64,000 nt of DNA from an uncultured Mucispirillum sp. (lineage in GTDB: Bacteria > Chrysiogenota > Deferribacteres > Deferribacterales > Mucispirillaceae), in NCBI GenBank assembly GCA_944323205.1, contig CALURO010000002.1, positions 206,877 through 270,876 on the forward strand, given 5' to 3'. The number at the start of each line of letters is the position of its first letter. Position 1 is the stretch's first letter. Both the position numbers and the translations under genes were made by a program. Below the pieces are notes generated by a model, which saw only the letters and a program-made list of their open reading frames with translations, was not told the DNA's origin and did not search any database. Positions 47,311 through 55,588 of the stretch are shown piece after piece.

Positions 47311-48288
47311 ATGAAGTTTTTCTTATATTTATGTATTGCATTAATAGTATCATCTTGTGCAGTAAAGCAGAAAAGCGAATGTATTTCATCATCGCTTTTG
47401 ATAAGCAGTGATAATGGCAGTATTAACCTTTTAATGCAGGATAACGGCTGTAAATATACTATTCATAAAATGCCAGAAAATATTTGGAAAATAGAAGTAG
47501 AAAACGGCTCATTTTCTGCATTTACTCCAAAGGCAGAAAAGAGTATAAAAAAAGCTCTTCCATTAATTAAAAAAAATGATAAAGAGATACTTTTATTTTT
47601 TGCATCAAGTGGCAGCCTTAGCCAAAATAAAAACAGCAGTTCTTTTACTTACACACAAAATGCAATTTTAAATATACCAGAACGGAAAGCAGGATATATT
47701 GAAGAAACAGTATGCAGTAATAATAAAACAGTTATAAAAAGCAATGGTGCAGTTATTTTTAATAACGGCTCATTATATGATGGTAGAAACTATATAGATA
47801 TTTACAATATATCACTGAAAAAAGGATATATTCATAATAATCAATGTGGAGTATCTGCCCCTGTTTTACTTCGCTATCCTAAAAGAGTTCGCTATTTTTT
47901 AAATAAAGATAATACTAGTTTATATAGTGATGGTCAAAATATTATTATTTCTAATAAAAATAATAACAGTAAAATGTATTTAACAGATATTAATGAAGTA
48001 AAAACATTAAAAACACAAAAAATTAAGCTGGAATTTTCAAAAAATATAGAAATAGCTGCGTCAAATATAACATCGGGCTATACAACTATTATATTAAAGG
48101 GCAGGTATGAGCCATTGCAGAATATACCACACAGTAAGTTACTGAAAGGTGCAGTTTTTAAACAGATTGATATTATGAATAAATCAGAAGTAACAGAAAT
48201 AAGACTTTATACAGGCAGGGTAGTAAAAAAGCCTTATATATCAATAGATAAAGTTGATAATAATATAATAATATATGCAGGCAAATAA
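47311..48288 (+). CDS. Hypothetical lipoprotein downstream of pilM
   Basis: 325 residues from ATG 47311 (a longer frame from 47281 lies inside the pilM end). Signal MKFFLYLCIALIVSSC with lipobox VSSC. The mature part is Asn/Lys-rich and beta-rich. The last 80 residues (LEFSKNIEIAASN, YTTIILKGRYEPLQ, EIRLYTGRVVKKPY) have the spacing of an AMIN-like beta domain, as in PilQ-type proteins, but I am not confident. Four bases after pilM, so same transcript. Confidence 0.65.
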   Translation: MKFFLYLCIALIVSSCAVKQKSECISSSLLISSDNGSINLLMQDNGCKYTIHKMPENIWKIEVENGSFSAFTPKAEKSIKKALPLIKKNDKEILLFFASSGSLSQNKNSSSFTYTQNAILNIPERKAGYIEETVCSNNKTVIKSNGAVIFNNGSLYDGRNYIDIYNISLKKGYIHNNQCGVSAPVLLRYPKRVRYFLNKDNTSLYSDGQNIIISNKNNNSKMYLTDINEVKTLKTQKIKLEFSKNIEIAASNITSGYTTIILKGRYEPLQNIPHSKLLKGAVFKQIDIMNKSEVTEIRLYTGRVVKKPYISIDKVDNNIIIYAGK

Positions 48289-48306
48289 AATATACTGGTG
48301 AATAAT

Positions 48307-49425
48307 ATGAAATTTTTTATAGTAGCAGGGGAAGCATCTGGTGATGTGCATGGTGCAAATTTAGCAAGAGAGCTTTTAAAAATATATCCAAAAGCAGAAT
48401 TTTCAGGCACTGGCGGTATAAATTTAAAATCATTAGGGCAGAAACAGTATTTTACTGATTCAGATATGGCTATTATTGGGTTTATTGAAGTATTTAAAAA
48501 ACTTCCTTTTATTTTTAATATGTTTTCTACCCTTGAAAAAGCTGTTGCAGAAGAGAAACCTGATGCTGTTATATTAATAGATTATCCCGGGTTTAATCTT
48601 AGGTTTGCAAAAAAAATAAAAAAATATAATATCCCAGTAATATATTTTATAGCACCTCAGTTTTGGGTATGGCATTACAGTAGAATATTCACACTAAAAG
48701 AATACTGTGATTTAACTATTTCTATATTTCCTTTTGAAATGGAATATTTTAAAAAAGAAAATGTAAATGCAGTATATGCAGGTAACCCTGTAATAGATAA
48801 CTTTAAATTTAATTTTTCAAATAAACATGAGTTTTTAAAAGCATTATCTTTTTCTGGCGATAGAAAAATAATTGGCATTCTTCCGGGCAGCAGAAAAAGG
48901 GAAATATCATCACTTATGCCTGCTTTTATTGATGCAGCTTTAGAATATGATGATATTGATTTTGTAATCAGTAAGGCGGATAATATAAGCGATGATTTAA
49001 TAAGAGAATATGTTCCAGAAGGGCATAATATAAAAATACTTCCAAAAGCTCAGTATGACATAATGAAATACAGCGATTTTATATGGGCATGTTCTGGAAC
49101 AGTAACTCTTGAAACTGCCATAATGAAAAAACCTATGATTATTGCATACAGTGCGTCTAAAATAAATGTATTTTTAGCAAAAAAGCTGTCTAATTTAAGA
49201 ACTATCGGTCTGCCAAATATTATAGCAGGCTATGAGCTGCTGCCAGAAGTGCACTGTATAGGTGAGGGTAGTGCAAAAAAAGAACTTATTATTGAAGCAT
49301 ATAATAAAGCATTATCAAATATAGATAAAATAAAAGAAGAACTTGAAAAAATATCAGCTCTTTTTGAAGGTAAAACACCATCAAAAACAGCAGCAGAAAA
49401 GATTGCAGAACTTTTAAATAAGTAA
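48307..49425 (+). CDS. lpxB: Lipid-A-disaccharide synthase LpxB
   Basis: 372 residues. Starts FFIVAGEASGDVHGANLA, the LpxB hallmark, with SGTGGINLKSLG, ILIDYPGFNLRFAKK, IAPQFWVWHYSR and GILPGSRKREI following. Catalyses condensation of UDP-2,3-diacylglucosamine with lipid X, so the organism makes lipid A. I chose ATG 48307 with GGTGA 5 bases upstream; a GTG at 48298 is alternative. The rest of the lpx genes are not nearby. Confidence 0.93.
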   Translation: MKFFIVAGEASGDVHGANLARELLKIYPKAEFSGTGGINLKSLGQKQYFTDSDMAIIGFIEVFKKLPFIFNMFSTLEKAVAEEKPDAVILIDYPGFNLRFAKKIKKYNIPVIYFIAPQFWVWHYSRIFTLKEYCDLTISIFPFEMEYFKKENVNAVYAGNPVIDNFKFNFSNKHEFLKALSFSGDRKIIGILPGSRKREISSLMPAFIDAALEYDDIDFVISKADNISDDLIREYVPEGHNIKILPKAQYDIMKYSDFIWACSGTVTLETAIMKKPMIIAYSASKINVFLAKKLSNLRTIGLPNIIAGYELLPEVHCIGEGSAKKELIIEAYNKALSNIDKIKEELEKISALFEGKTPSKTAAEKIAELLNK

Positions 49426-49486
49426 ATTATAGGATTTATATTATATAGCACCAGTTATATATTTCTATGTATGTTTTGATTTATAA

Positions 49487-50032
49487 TTATGAAACACTGC
49501 CTGTTATTCTAAATTTTATATATATCCTGTTAGTTAAGTATTTCATAGCAAAAGTTTTATATTTTTCTTCCATATTCATTTCTAGAAAAGTATTCATTTC
49601 CTTCTGGTTTAAAAGTGTAACAGGTAAGTATACTGTAAAATCATTATTAAGCGGGCTTTGCTCTTTTATAAGCATATTAAAAGCTATACTGCATTCAGCA
49701 AGCGGGCTGCATTTTATTCCAGCATTTGAAATAGTAAAACTTACACCGTCAGCCTTATTATCATCACTTTCTGGTATTAATATATATACTTCTTCATTTC
49801 GCACATTATTAAAAGATAATCTAATATTTTCTATTATTATATTTTTTTCAATAGTGCCTGTATCATAACTTCCAGCAATCAAATATACAACAGATGGTTC
49901 ATTATATACAAAATCGTATTTTGTGGTGTTATCCTGTAAAATATTATCTTGATTATCTTTACTATCTTCTGCACAGGCAGTAAATAATAAAGATATTACA
50001 ATGATAAATATATTAATAGCTTTTTGGTGCAT
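49487..50032 (-). CDS. Hypothetical lipoprotein
   Basis: 181 residues from ATG 50032 (a longer frame from 50089 exists inside the previous gene). Signal MHQKAINIFIIVISLLFTAC with lipobox FTAC. Mature part is Asp/Asn-rich with two cysteines (CSPLAEC). No family recognised. Its start overlaps the end of the flavodoxin-like gene by 20 bases, so it is probably the last gene of that operon. No strong ribosome site. Confidence 0.6.
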   Translation of the reverse strand: MHQKAINIFIIVISLLFTACAEDSKDNQDNILQDNTTKYDFVYNEPSVVYLIAGSYDTGTIEKNIIIENIRLSFNNVRNEEVYILIPESDDNKADGVSFTISNAGIKCSPLAECSIAFNMLIKEQSPLNNDFTVYLPVTLLNQKEMNTFLEMNMEEKYKTFAMKYLTNRIYIKFRITGSVS

Positions 50033-50801
50033 ATGGGTTTCTATATCTGCCTTTATTTTTACTGTCATAGAAGAAAAGCACTTTTCCATAGTTTATAGCT
50101 TGGGCAGGGCATACATGCAGACAGGCAAAACAGAGCGTACATTTTTTCTGTTTCCATATAGGTTTACCGTCTTTAATTTCTATAACTTTTAATGGACATA
50201 TACTTTCGCATTTTTTGCAGGCAGTGCATAAGTCTGATACTCTAAATTTTGATGTATTTCTGTAATATGAATATAGTGGATATAAAAGGGCGGTAGCAAG
50301 AAAAGGCAGTGAGCCTTTATTCTCATCAAAGTCACCTTTATCAAAATTTTGAAGATGTTTTATAATATTTTCAATTTCTATATTTGATTTTAAAATAATC
50401 TCTTCTCTTTTATTTTTAGGTGGTATTTTAAAAAACGGGACAAATATGTCTATCTGTTTAACAGAAAAACAGCTTGATAGATTAACACCAGAATTTTTTA
50501 ATAATTTTTCAATCATTTTTGAGGTATTTCCTGCACCACCGCCGCATGTATAAACAGCAAATACATAAGTATCATTATTTAATTTAAGCTGCATATTTTT
50601 AATAAATTCAGTAACTAAATAGGGCACACCCCAAAAATGCACAGGGAAAACAAATCCGCAGTATTTATCCTGCCTTGCGTCAAAATCCAGTTTGCTTGAT
50701 TTTAAACACTCTGCCATAGATATAAGCGGAGTATCCAGCTTTTCAGCAATCATATTTGCTGCATAATAACTATTCCCAGAACCTGAAAAATAAAAAATCA
50801 T
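50013..50801 (-). CDS. EFR1-type flavodoxin/ferredoxin fusion protein
   Basis: 262 residues. N-terminal flavodoxin-like domain: MIFYFSGSGNSYYAA is the FMN phosphate loop, FVFPVHFWGVP and YTCGGGAGNTS are the other flavin loops. C-terminal two 4Fe-4S motifs CTACKKCESICPL and CTLCFACLHVCPA. This is the EFR1 architecture, whose role is an electron relay to an unknown oxidoreductase. Distinct from PFOR; could accept electrons from it. Twelve bases follow yajQ. Confidence 0.85.
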   Translation of the reverse strand: MIFYFSGSGNSYYAANMIAEKLDTPLISMAECLKSSKLDFDARQDKYCGFVFPVHFWGVPYLVTEFIKNMQLKLNNDTYVFAVYTCGGGAGNTSKMIEKLLKNSGVNLSSCFSVKQIDIFVPFFKIPPKNKREEIILKSNIEIENIIKHLQNFDKGDFDENKGSLPFLATALLYPLYSYYRNTSKFRVSDLCTACKKCESICPLKVIEIKDGKPIWKQKKCTLCFACLHVCPAQAINYGKVLFFYDSKNKGRYRNPYAPKSY

Positions 50802-50812
50802 ACACTAATCCA

Positions 50813-51304
50813 TTAACTTTTCATATTTATAAATTGTAAAGGCAGTGGTAAATCCAGCCCTTTTAATATTTGTATAACAGCCTGCAGGTCATCTATTTTT
50901 TTACCTTGTATTCTAACTTTATCGTCCATAATAGAAGCCTGCACTTTTAGTTTACTTTCTTTAACTGCTGTTGTGATTTTTTTAGCAGTATCTTTATCAA
51001 TACCTTCTTTAATTTTTACTTCACGCCTAAGCATAGAGCCGCCAGCTTTTTCCACTTCACCAAATTCAAGACATCTAGAATCTACGCTTCTTTTTGTAAC
51101 AACAGAAATAAGCATTTCTCTAAGCATATTCATTTTCATATCATCAGTAGTAGTTATTTTAATCAGCTTATCTTTTTTATTTAATTCTACTTCTGTATTA
51201 GAGCCTTTAAAATCAAACCTTGTATTCAGCTCTTTTTTTAAGTTATTTACAGCATTATCAAGTTCCTGCATATTTACTTCACTTACAGTATCAAACGAAG
51301 CCAT
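50813..51304 (-). CDS. yajQ: YajQ-family protein
   Basis: 163 residues, DUF520/YajQ family: MASFDTVSEVNMQELDNAVN, LNTRFDFKGSNTEVELNKKD and ESKLKVQASIMDDKVRIQGK are the characteristic blocks. Relatives bind cyclic di-GMP or RNA/nucleotides. The window also holds an HD-GYP protein, so a c-di-GMP role is plausible but not shown. It lies 19 bases downstream of mnmA. Confidence 0.88.
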   Translation of the reverse strand: MASFDTVSEVNMQELDNAVNNLKKELNTRFDFKGSNTEVELNKKDKLIKITTTDDMKMNMLREMLISVVTKRSVDSRCLEFGEVEKAGGSMLRREVKIKEGIDKDTAKKITTAVKESKLKVQASIMDDKVRIQGKKIDDLQAVIQILKGLDLPLPLQFINMKS

Positions 51305-51323
51305 TTATATTATCCTCCACAAG

Positions 51324-52382
51324 TTAAAAAGTATCGTCTATAACACCACTTCCTATAATGATATCGCCATTATATATTGCAGCAGTCTGCCCTGCAGCAG
51401 GTGCAAACTGAAAATTATCAAAAAGAAGTTTAGCCCTGTTTTCTGGCTGTCTTTCTAAAAGACAAGGCTCATCTTTCATTCTATATCTAAGTTTTGCAGT
51501 ATATTTGCCTATATATGGTGTGTCATTAAAAAACTGGCAGTCCTTTAATGATACCCCTTTAAAAAACACTTCTTTTTTTACAGCAAGGTATACATCACCA
51601 GTTTTACTGTCGATTGATTTTACATATAAAGGCTCTTTATAGCTTATTTCAAGCCCCCTTCTTTGACCGGGTGTATAGTTATATATTCCTTTATTTTCAC
51701 CAATTACTTTACCATTTAATATAAAGTTTCCCTTTCTGGCATTTTTTATATATGGTTTTAAAAATTCTCTATAATCTTTATCTTCTAGAAAGCATGCTTC
51801 CTGAGAGTCTTTTTTTTCTGCAACAGGCAGGTTATATTTTGCAGCTATTGCTCTTATTTGTGGTTTTTCCATTTCTCCAAGCGGGAATTTCAGCAGATTA
51901 ATATGAAATGGCTCTATCATGGAAAGATAGTATGACTGGTCTTTTTCTGTATAGTCTGCTTTTTGTATATAATACTGTTCACCAATAAGCTTTGTTTTTG
52001 CATAGTGACCTGTTAAAATATACTTGCAGTTATGTTTCTGCATTTGGTCAAAAAGATATTTTGTTTTTGCTACTCTGTTGCATTTAGCACATGGGTTTGG
52101 AGTTCTGCCCATTTTATACTCTCTAATAAAGTAGCCTATAACATCTGGTATGAAATGTTCTGTATAATCTACTAAATGCCATTCTATGCCTAAAAAATCA
52201 GCCATATTTTTAGCATCATGCCAAAATTCATTTTGATTATCAAACATCTGCAAAGTTATTCCTATAGGTATAAGTCCTGCTTCTTTTGCCATTAATGCTG
52301 TAACAGAGCTGTCCACACCGCCAGACATTGCAACTATAACTCTGCTGTTTTTTTCTATACCTAATTTATTTAAATCTATCAT
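51324..52382 (-). CDS. mnmA: tRNA-specific 2-thiouridylase MnmA
   Basis: 352 residues. PP-loop AMSGGVDSSVTALMA near residue 17, GRTPNPCAKCNR (catalytic Cys pair), LTGHYAKT, KDSQEACFLED with the second active cysteine in QEAC. Thiolates U34 of tRNA-Lys, Glu and Gln. First gene of a four-gene minus-strand operon (mnmA-yajQ-EFR1-lipoprotein). Confidence 0.92.
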   Translation of the reverse strand: MIDLNKLGIEKNSRVIVAMSGGVDSSVTALMAKEAGLIPIGITLQMFDNQNEFWHDAKNMADFLGIEWHLVDYTEHFIPDVIGYFIREYKMGRTPNPCAKCNRVAKTKYLFDQMQKHNCKYILTGHYAKTKLIGEQYYIQKADYTEKDQSYYLSMIEPFHINLLKFPLGEMEKPQIRAIAAKYNLPVAEKKDSQEACFLEDKDYREFLKPYIKNARKGNFILNGKVIGENKGIYNYTPGQRRGLEISYKEPLYVKSIDSKTGDVYLAVKKEVFFKGVSLKDCQFFNDTPYIGKYTAKLRYRMKDEPCLLERQPENRAKLLFDNFQFAPAAGQTAAIYNGDIIIGSGVIDDTF

Positions 52383-52465
52383 TTTTACCTGTTTTTTATA
52401 TCTTATTTGTATGATTATATATTATTTTTTAATTATAATCAATTATAAATTACTCGCTGCGAATA

Positions 52466-52706
52466 TCCCATTTTTTTATTAAAAAATGCTATAACTACTT
52501 TATAATATATGTAAAAATATAAATTATTGTAATAACTGTCATTCAGAGCCTACGATAGTAGGCGAAGAATCTATTTAAACTTTTATTTTCAAATTCTTTC
52601 CAGCTACGCATTTCTATTTCCTCCTTATTCAGTCGGGAAATCGGCAGTCCTCGCATAAACCGCTCGTCTGAGTGACATAAGATGTTGTAAAAAAATGGGG
52701 GTACCC
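52466..52706. repeat. Dispersed mosaic intergenic repeat, copy 5
   Basis: Between divergent mnmA and the YihY-type gene. From left: CCCATTTTTTTATTAAAAAA, the GCCTACGATAGTAGGC hairpin module, TTTATTTTCAAATTCTTTCC shared with copy 4, TTTCTATTTCCTCCTTATTC, the right module GCATAAACCGCTCGTCTGAG, ending AAAAAAATGGGGGTACCC. It combines pieces of copies 3 and 4. Confidence 0.85.
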
Positions 52707-52753
52707 TTAGTTATTTATAATACTTGTAATATTCATCTTCTAATAGTAAAATA

Positions 52754-54079
52754 ATGCAAATATTTTTCAGGGGCACAGCATTGCAGGAAAAGCATTTTTA
52801 TTCTACAAATGATATTATAGAAAAGATAGATATTGAGCCTGTAGAGCTTATAAAATCATTTTATCCACTTACACTTTTAAGGCGTATTTATTTAACTTTT
52901 ACTTTTTTTTCTAATAAAAGCCTTATAAACCATGCAGCTTCTGGTGCGTTTTATTTCCTGCTTTCTATTGTACCCCTTGCTTTATTTTTTGTATTTGTAC
53001 TTGATTCATGGCTTTCAGGTTATGGCAAAGTATCAGATTATTTTTTTCAGCTTTTATCTGAAATTAATCCAGAAATTAATAAGCAGTTTTTTGAAAATTT
53101 AGGTCTTTTAAAAGGCGGCAGCTCTATTTATGGGGTTGTGGGTATTATTGGTTTATTATGGAGTGCAAGGCTTGTTTTTACAAGTATAAGAAACGGTTTT
53201 GATGTAATATTTCCAAGTAAGCACCAAAGGGGGCTTATACGAAGTAACCTTATTTCATTAATATTTTTACCTATTATTTTTATAGCTACAACTGTTTTCT
53301 TTTTTGCAGGAGCTGTAATTAAACAGTTAAATAAATTAATAAATGCATTTGAATTAAATAATATAATTGATTTATCATTTTTAGACAGTCTTACAGGTTT
53401 TTATCCAGTAATTTTGGCAGTTTTTATTGCCTTTATGCTTTACAGGTTTATTCCTAATGTGAAAATAAAAGGCACTTATGCTTTAACTGGTGCTATATTA
53501 TTTGTAGCCACTATGATTTTAACTCAAAAAATATTAGGCTTATTTATTTCATGGTCTAAATATCATATATTATATGGTGTTATAAGTGCATTAATTATTG
53601 CTCTTTTTTGGACATATATACTTTTTTCTTTATTTTACTTTTTTGCTGTTTTTATATATGTGCAAAGCCATTATATAGAGCTTGAATTTATAAAATGGTA
53701 TAGTGCTGTTAACGGCAAAGCAGGTATGGTGGATAAAATATTTTTTTATAACTCATTATCTTCTTTAAAGTGCTATCAAAAGGCAGTAGCAAAAGATGAA
53801 GTAATATTTAAGCAGGGTGATAAAGGGGGTTATATTTTTCTGCTTTTATCTGGTGTAGTATTTTTAGAAAAAGATAAAAATTTTGTTTCAGATATTGCTG
53901 TAAATTCTTTTTTTGGAGAAAGCGGGGTAGTAGGCGAGTGCATATATGATATAGATGCTGTGTGCCAGGTGCCGGGCTATATTTTGCAGCTGCCACAGGA
54001 ATTATATGAAAAAATAGTCTCAGCAAGCCCAGATATTTCTCAAAATATGCTTAAAACGGTTATAGAAAGAAAGTATTAA
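52754..54079 (+). CDS. YihY/BrkB membrane protein fused to a cyclic-nucleotide-binding-like domain
   Basis: 441 residues. About residues 50-290 are the YihY/BrkB (formerly RbnBN) membrane domain with six helices: SGAFYFLLSIVPLALFF, LWSARLVFTSIRNGFDVIF and IPNVKIKGTYALTGAILFV match the family. The last about 110 residues (ECYQ..DEVIFKQGDKGGYIFLLLSG, VNSFFGESGVVGE) form a cyclic-nucleotide-binding-like fold, though the phosphate cassette is not clear. The fusion is uncommon to my knowledge. Start uncertain: ATG 52754 has little ribosome site; a TTG at 52781 follows AGGGG. Confidence 0.78.
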   Translation: MQIFFRGTALQEKHFYSTNDIIEKIDIEPVELIKSFYPLTLLRRIYLTFTFFSNKSLINHAASGAFYFLLSIVPLALFFVFVLDSWLSGYGKVSDYFFQLLSEINPEINKQFFENLGLLKGGSSIYGVVGIIGLLWSARLVFTSIRNGFDVIFPSKHQRGLIRSNLISLIFLPIIFIATTVFFFAGAVIKQLNKLINAFELNNIIDLSFLDSLTGFYPVILAVFIAFMLYRFIPNVKIKGTYALTGAILFVATMILTQKILGLFISWSKYHILYGVISALIIALFWTYILFSLFYFFAVFIYVQSHYIELEFIKWYSAVNGKAGMVDKIFFYNSLSSLKCYQKAVAKDEVIFKQGDKGGYIFLLLSGVVFLEKDKNFVSDIAVNSFFGESGVVGECIYDIDAVCQVPGYILQLPQELYEKIVSASPDISQNMLKTVIERKY

Positions 54080-54109
54080 GTTATATGTTTTAAATAGTGT
54101 ATTTAATAT

Positions 54110-54760
54110 TTATTTATATGTTTCAATAAATAAATCTACTGCTTTTTTTAAAGATATGCATGCATTATTTATATCCCACTGCTGTTTTTCAGTATTTCCG
54201 CAGTAGTTTGAAACAGCTCTAATATGATATGGTTTTACACACTGCTTATTTGCAGCCATGCCAAAAGCTGCTCCTTCCATATTTTCTACAAGTGCATTTG
54301 TTTTTGTCATATATAAGTTAGAAAGGCTGTCAAACTGTGGTATTAATGAAACAGTGTTAGATGAAACCTGTTTATAGTTTTCATATACCTGAAATTCTGC
54401 TCTGTTATCTTTTGCTGTAATAAATCCTTTTTCGTGTATTGTAGTAATAGATAAGCCATTATAGTTTGCTTCATCTACGAAATAATCATATTCTATACTT
54501 ACCACATCACTTGTTTTAATATGGGTATTTTGGTATGCTCCGCATATTCCAGTTAAAAGTGGATATTTTGGCTTAAATTGTGAAAAGAAAAGGGCAGAAA
54601 TCATTGCAGCGTTTGATTTGCCGGCACCTGTTATAATTATAGGGACTGATTTATATACGGCAGTATCAAAATAACTAAATGATGAAAAATCAGAAATATT
54701 TAAAACTTTTTTACATTCTAAAAAAGTAGGGAAAAAAATAACAATGCTGCTTTCAAACAT
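54110..54760 (-). CDS. mqnB: Futalosine hydrolase MqnB
   Basis: 216 residues, nucleoside-phosphorylase fold. ITGAGKSNAAMIS, LLTGICGAYQ, ENMEGAAFGMAA (catalytic Glu) and RAVSNYCGNTEKQQWDIN at the end match MqnB, which cleaves futalosine in the alternative menaquinone pathway. A plain 5'-methylthioadenosine nucleosidase is less likely given the C-terminal NxxGNxxxxxWDI motif. Four bases separate it from the next gene. Confidence 0.85.
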   Translation of the reverse strand: MFESSIVIFFPTFLECKKVLNISDFSSFSYFDTAVYKSVPIIITGAGKSNAAMISALFFSQFKPKYPLLTGICGAYQNTHIKTSDVVSIEYDYFVDEANYNGLSITTIHEKGFITAKDNRAEFQVYENYKQVSSNTVSLIPQFDSLSNLYMTKTNALVENMEGAAFGMAANKQCVKPYHIRAVSNYCGNTEKQQWDINNACISLKKAVDLFIETYK

Positions 54761-54763
54761 TTA

Positions 54764-55333
54764 TTATTTTAACCCTGCATGGTTTATCCTGTATGTATTT
54801 GCAAGTAAATGAGCGCGTTTATATTCGCTGTTTGCAAGCACCTGCACATTATCCATATTTCTGCCTGCTATAAACCTTATAATAATATCTTCTGGCGACA
54901 TACCGCTTTTTTGCATTCTGCTTATTGTTTCAGCTGCAGCCATAATATTTTCTTCGCTGTTATAAGGGTTTGAAAATGAACTGTTAAGAAAATCATAGCA
55001 TGATATAGTAGTAAGCCCCATACCGCCTGTTAATGTAAGTGAATACTGGTGCGGTTTAGAGATTAAAACAGTAAGCATATTTTTATCAACATCGTAAATA
55101 TCTGATGCTTTTTCTATAAGAATCTCAATATCTTCCTGAGAAACAGCATCTAAATTAACACCTGTTTCTAAAACAATATTTTTTGCTAAATAATAGAGAG
55201 CTGTAACCCGCTCATCAAAAAAAGATGGATTAATTAACTGTTTAGGATTAAACCCAGCAATGAAAGATATTAAATTTATACACAATAAAGCCAGAATACT
55301 GGCACTTAATAATTTAAAATATAATTTTTGCAT
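54764..55333 (-). CDS. Secreted protein resembling a lytic transglycosylase without the catalytic glutamate
   Basis: 189 residues with an N-terminal hydrophobic signal/anchor (about 6-26). The region YDVDKNMLTVLISKPHQYS through TGGMGLTTISCYDFL and NPYNSEENIMAAAETISRM follows the SLT goose-lysozyme-like pattern (ESxxNPxAxSxxGAxGLMQ, then PxxNIxAGxxYL), but the place of the catalytic Glu reads ISKP. Probably an inactive relative with a binding role. Same strand as mqnB, 3 bases apart. Confidence 0.55.
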   Translation of the reverse strand: MQKLYFKLLSASILALLCINLISFIAGFNPKQLINPSFFDERVTALYYLAKNIVLETGVNLDAVSQEDIEILIEKASDIYDVDKNMLTVLISKPHQYSLTLTGGMGLTTISCYDFLNSSFSNPYNSEENIMAAAETISRMQKSGMSPEDIIIRFIAGRNMDNVQVLANSEYKRAHLLANTYRINHAGLK

Positions 55334-55528
55334 TTACTACCCAAAATATTAAATATATTTTAGGAATATATTATAAAAAATTATTTGTCAAGCAGTTTGT
55401 TTTAAAAAAGCCTTTTAAATCAAGAAAAAATAAAGGGTGTTTGCATATATGCAATGGTGTTGCATAATAGATAATATAAGATAACAATAGTATTTTTATG
55501 AAATTACATTAAATTTTTATGATATTTA

Positions 55529-55563
55529 ATAAAATAGACCTGACATATAAATATATCAGGTCT
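55529..55563 (-). terminator. Terminator of the dcuC-M20 operon
   Basis: Stem AGACCTGA (55536-55543) with TCAGGTCT (55556-55563), 12-base loop; on the minus strand it is followed by the T-rich tract ATTTTATT. It lies 25 bases after the last M20 gene. Confidence 0.75.
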
Positions 55564-55588
55564 GAAATTGTGTAATATTGGAGTTAAA

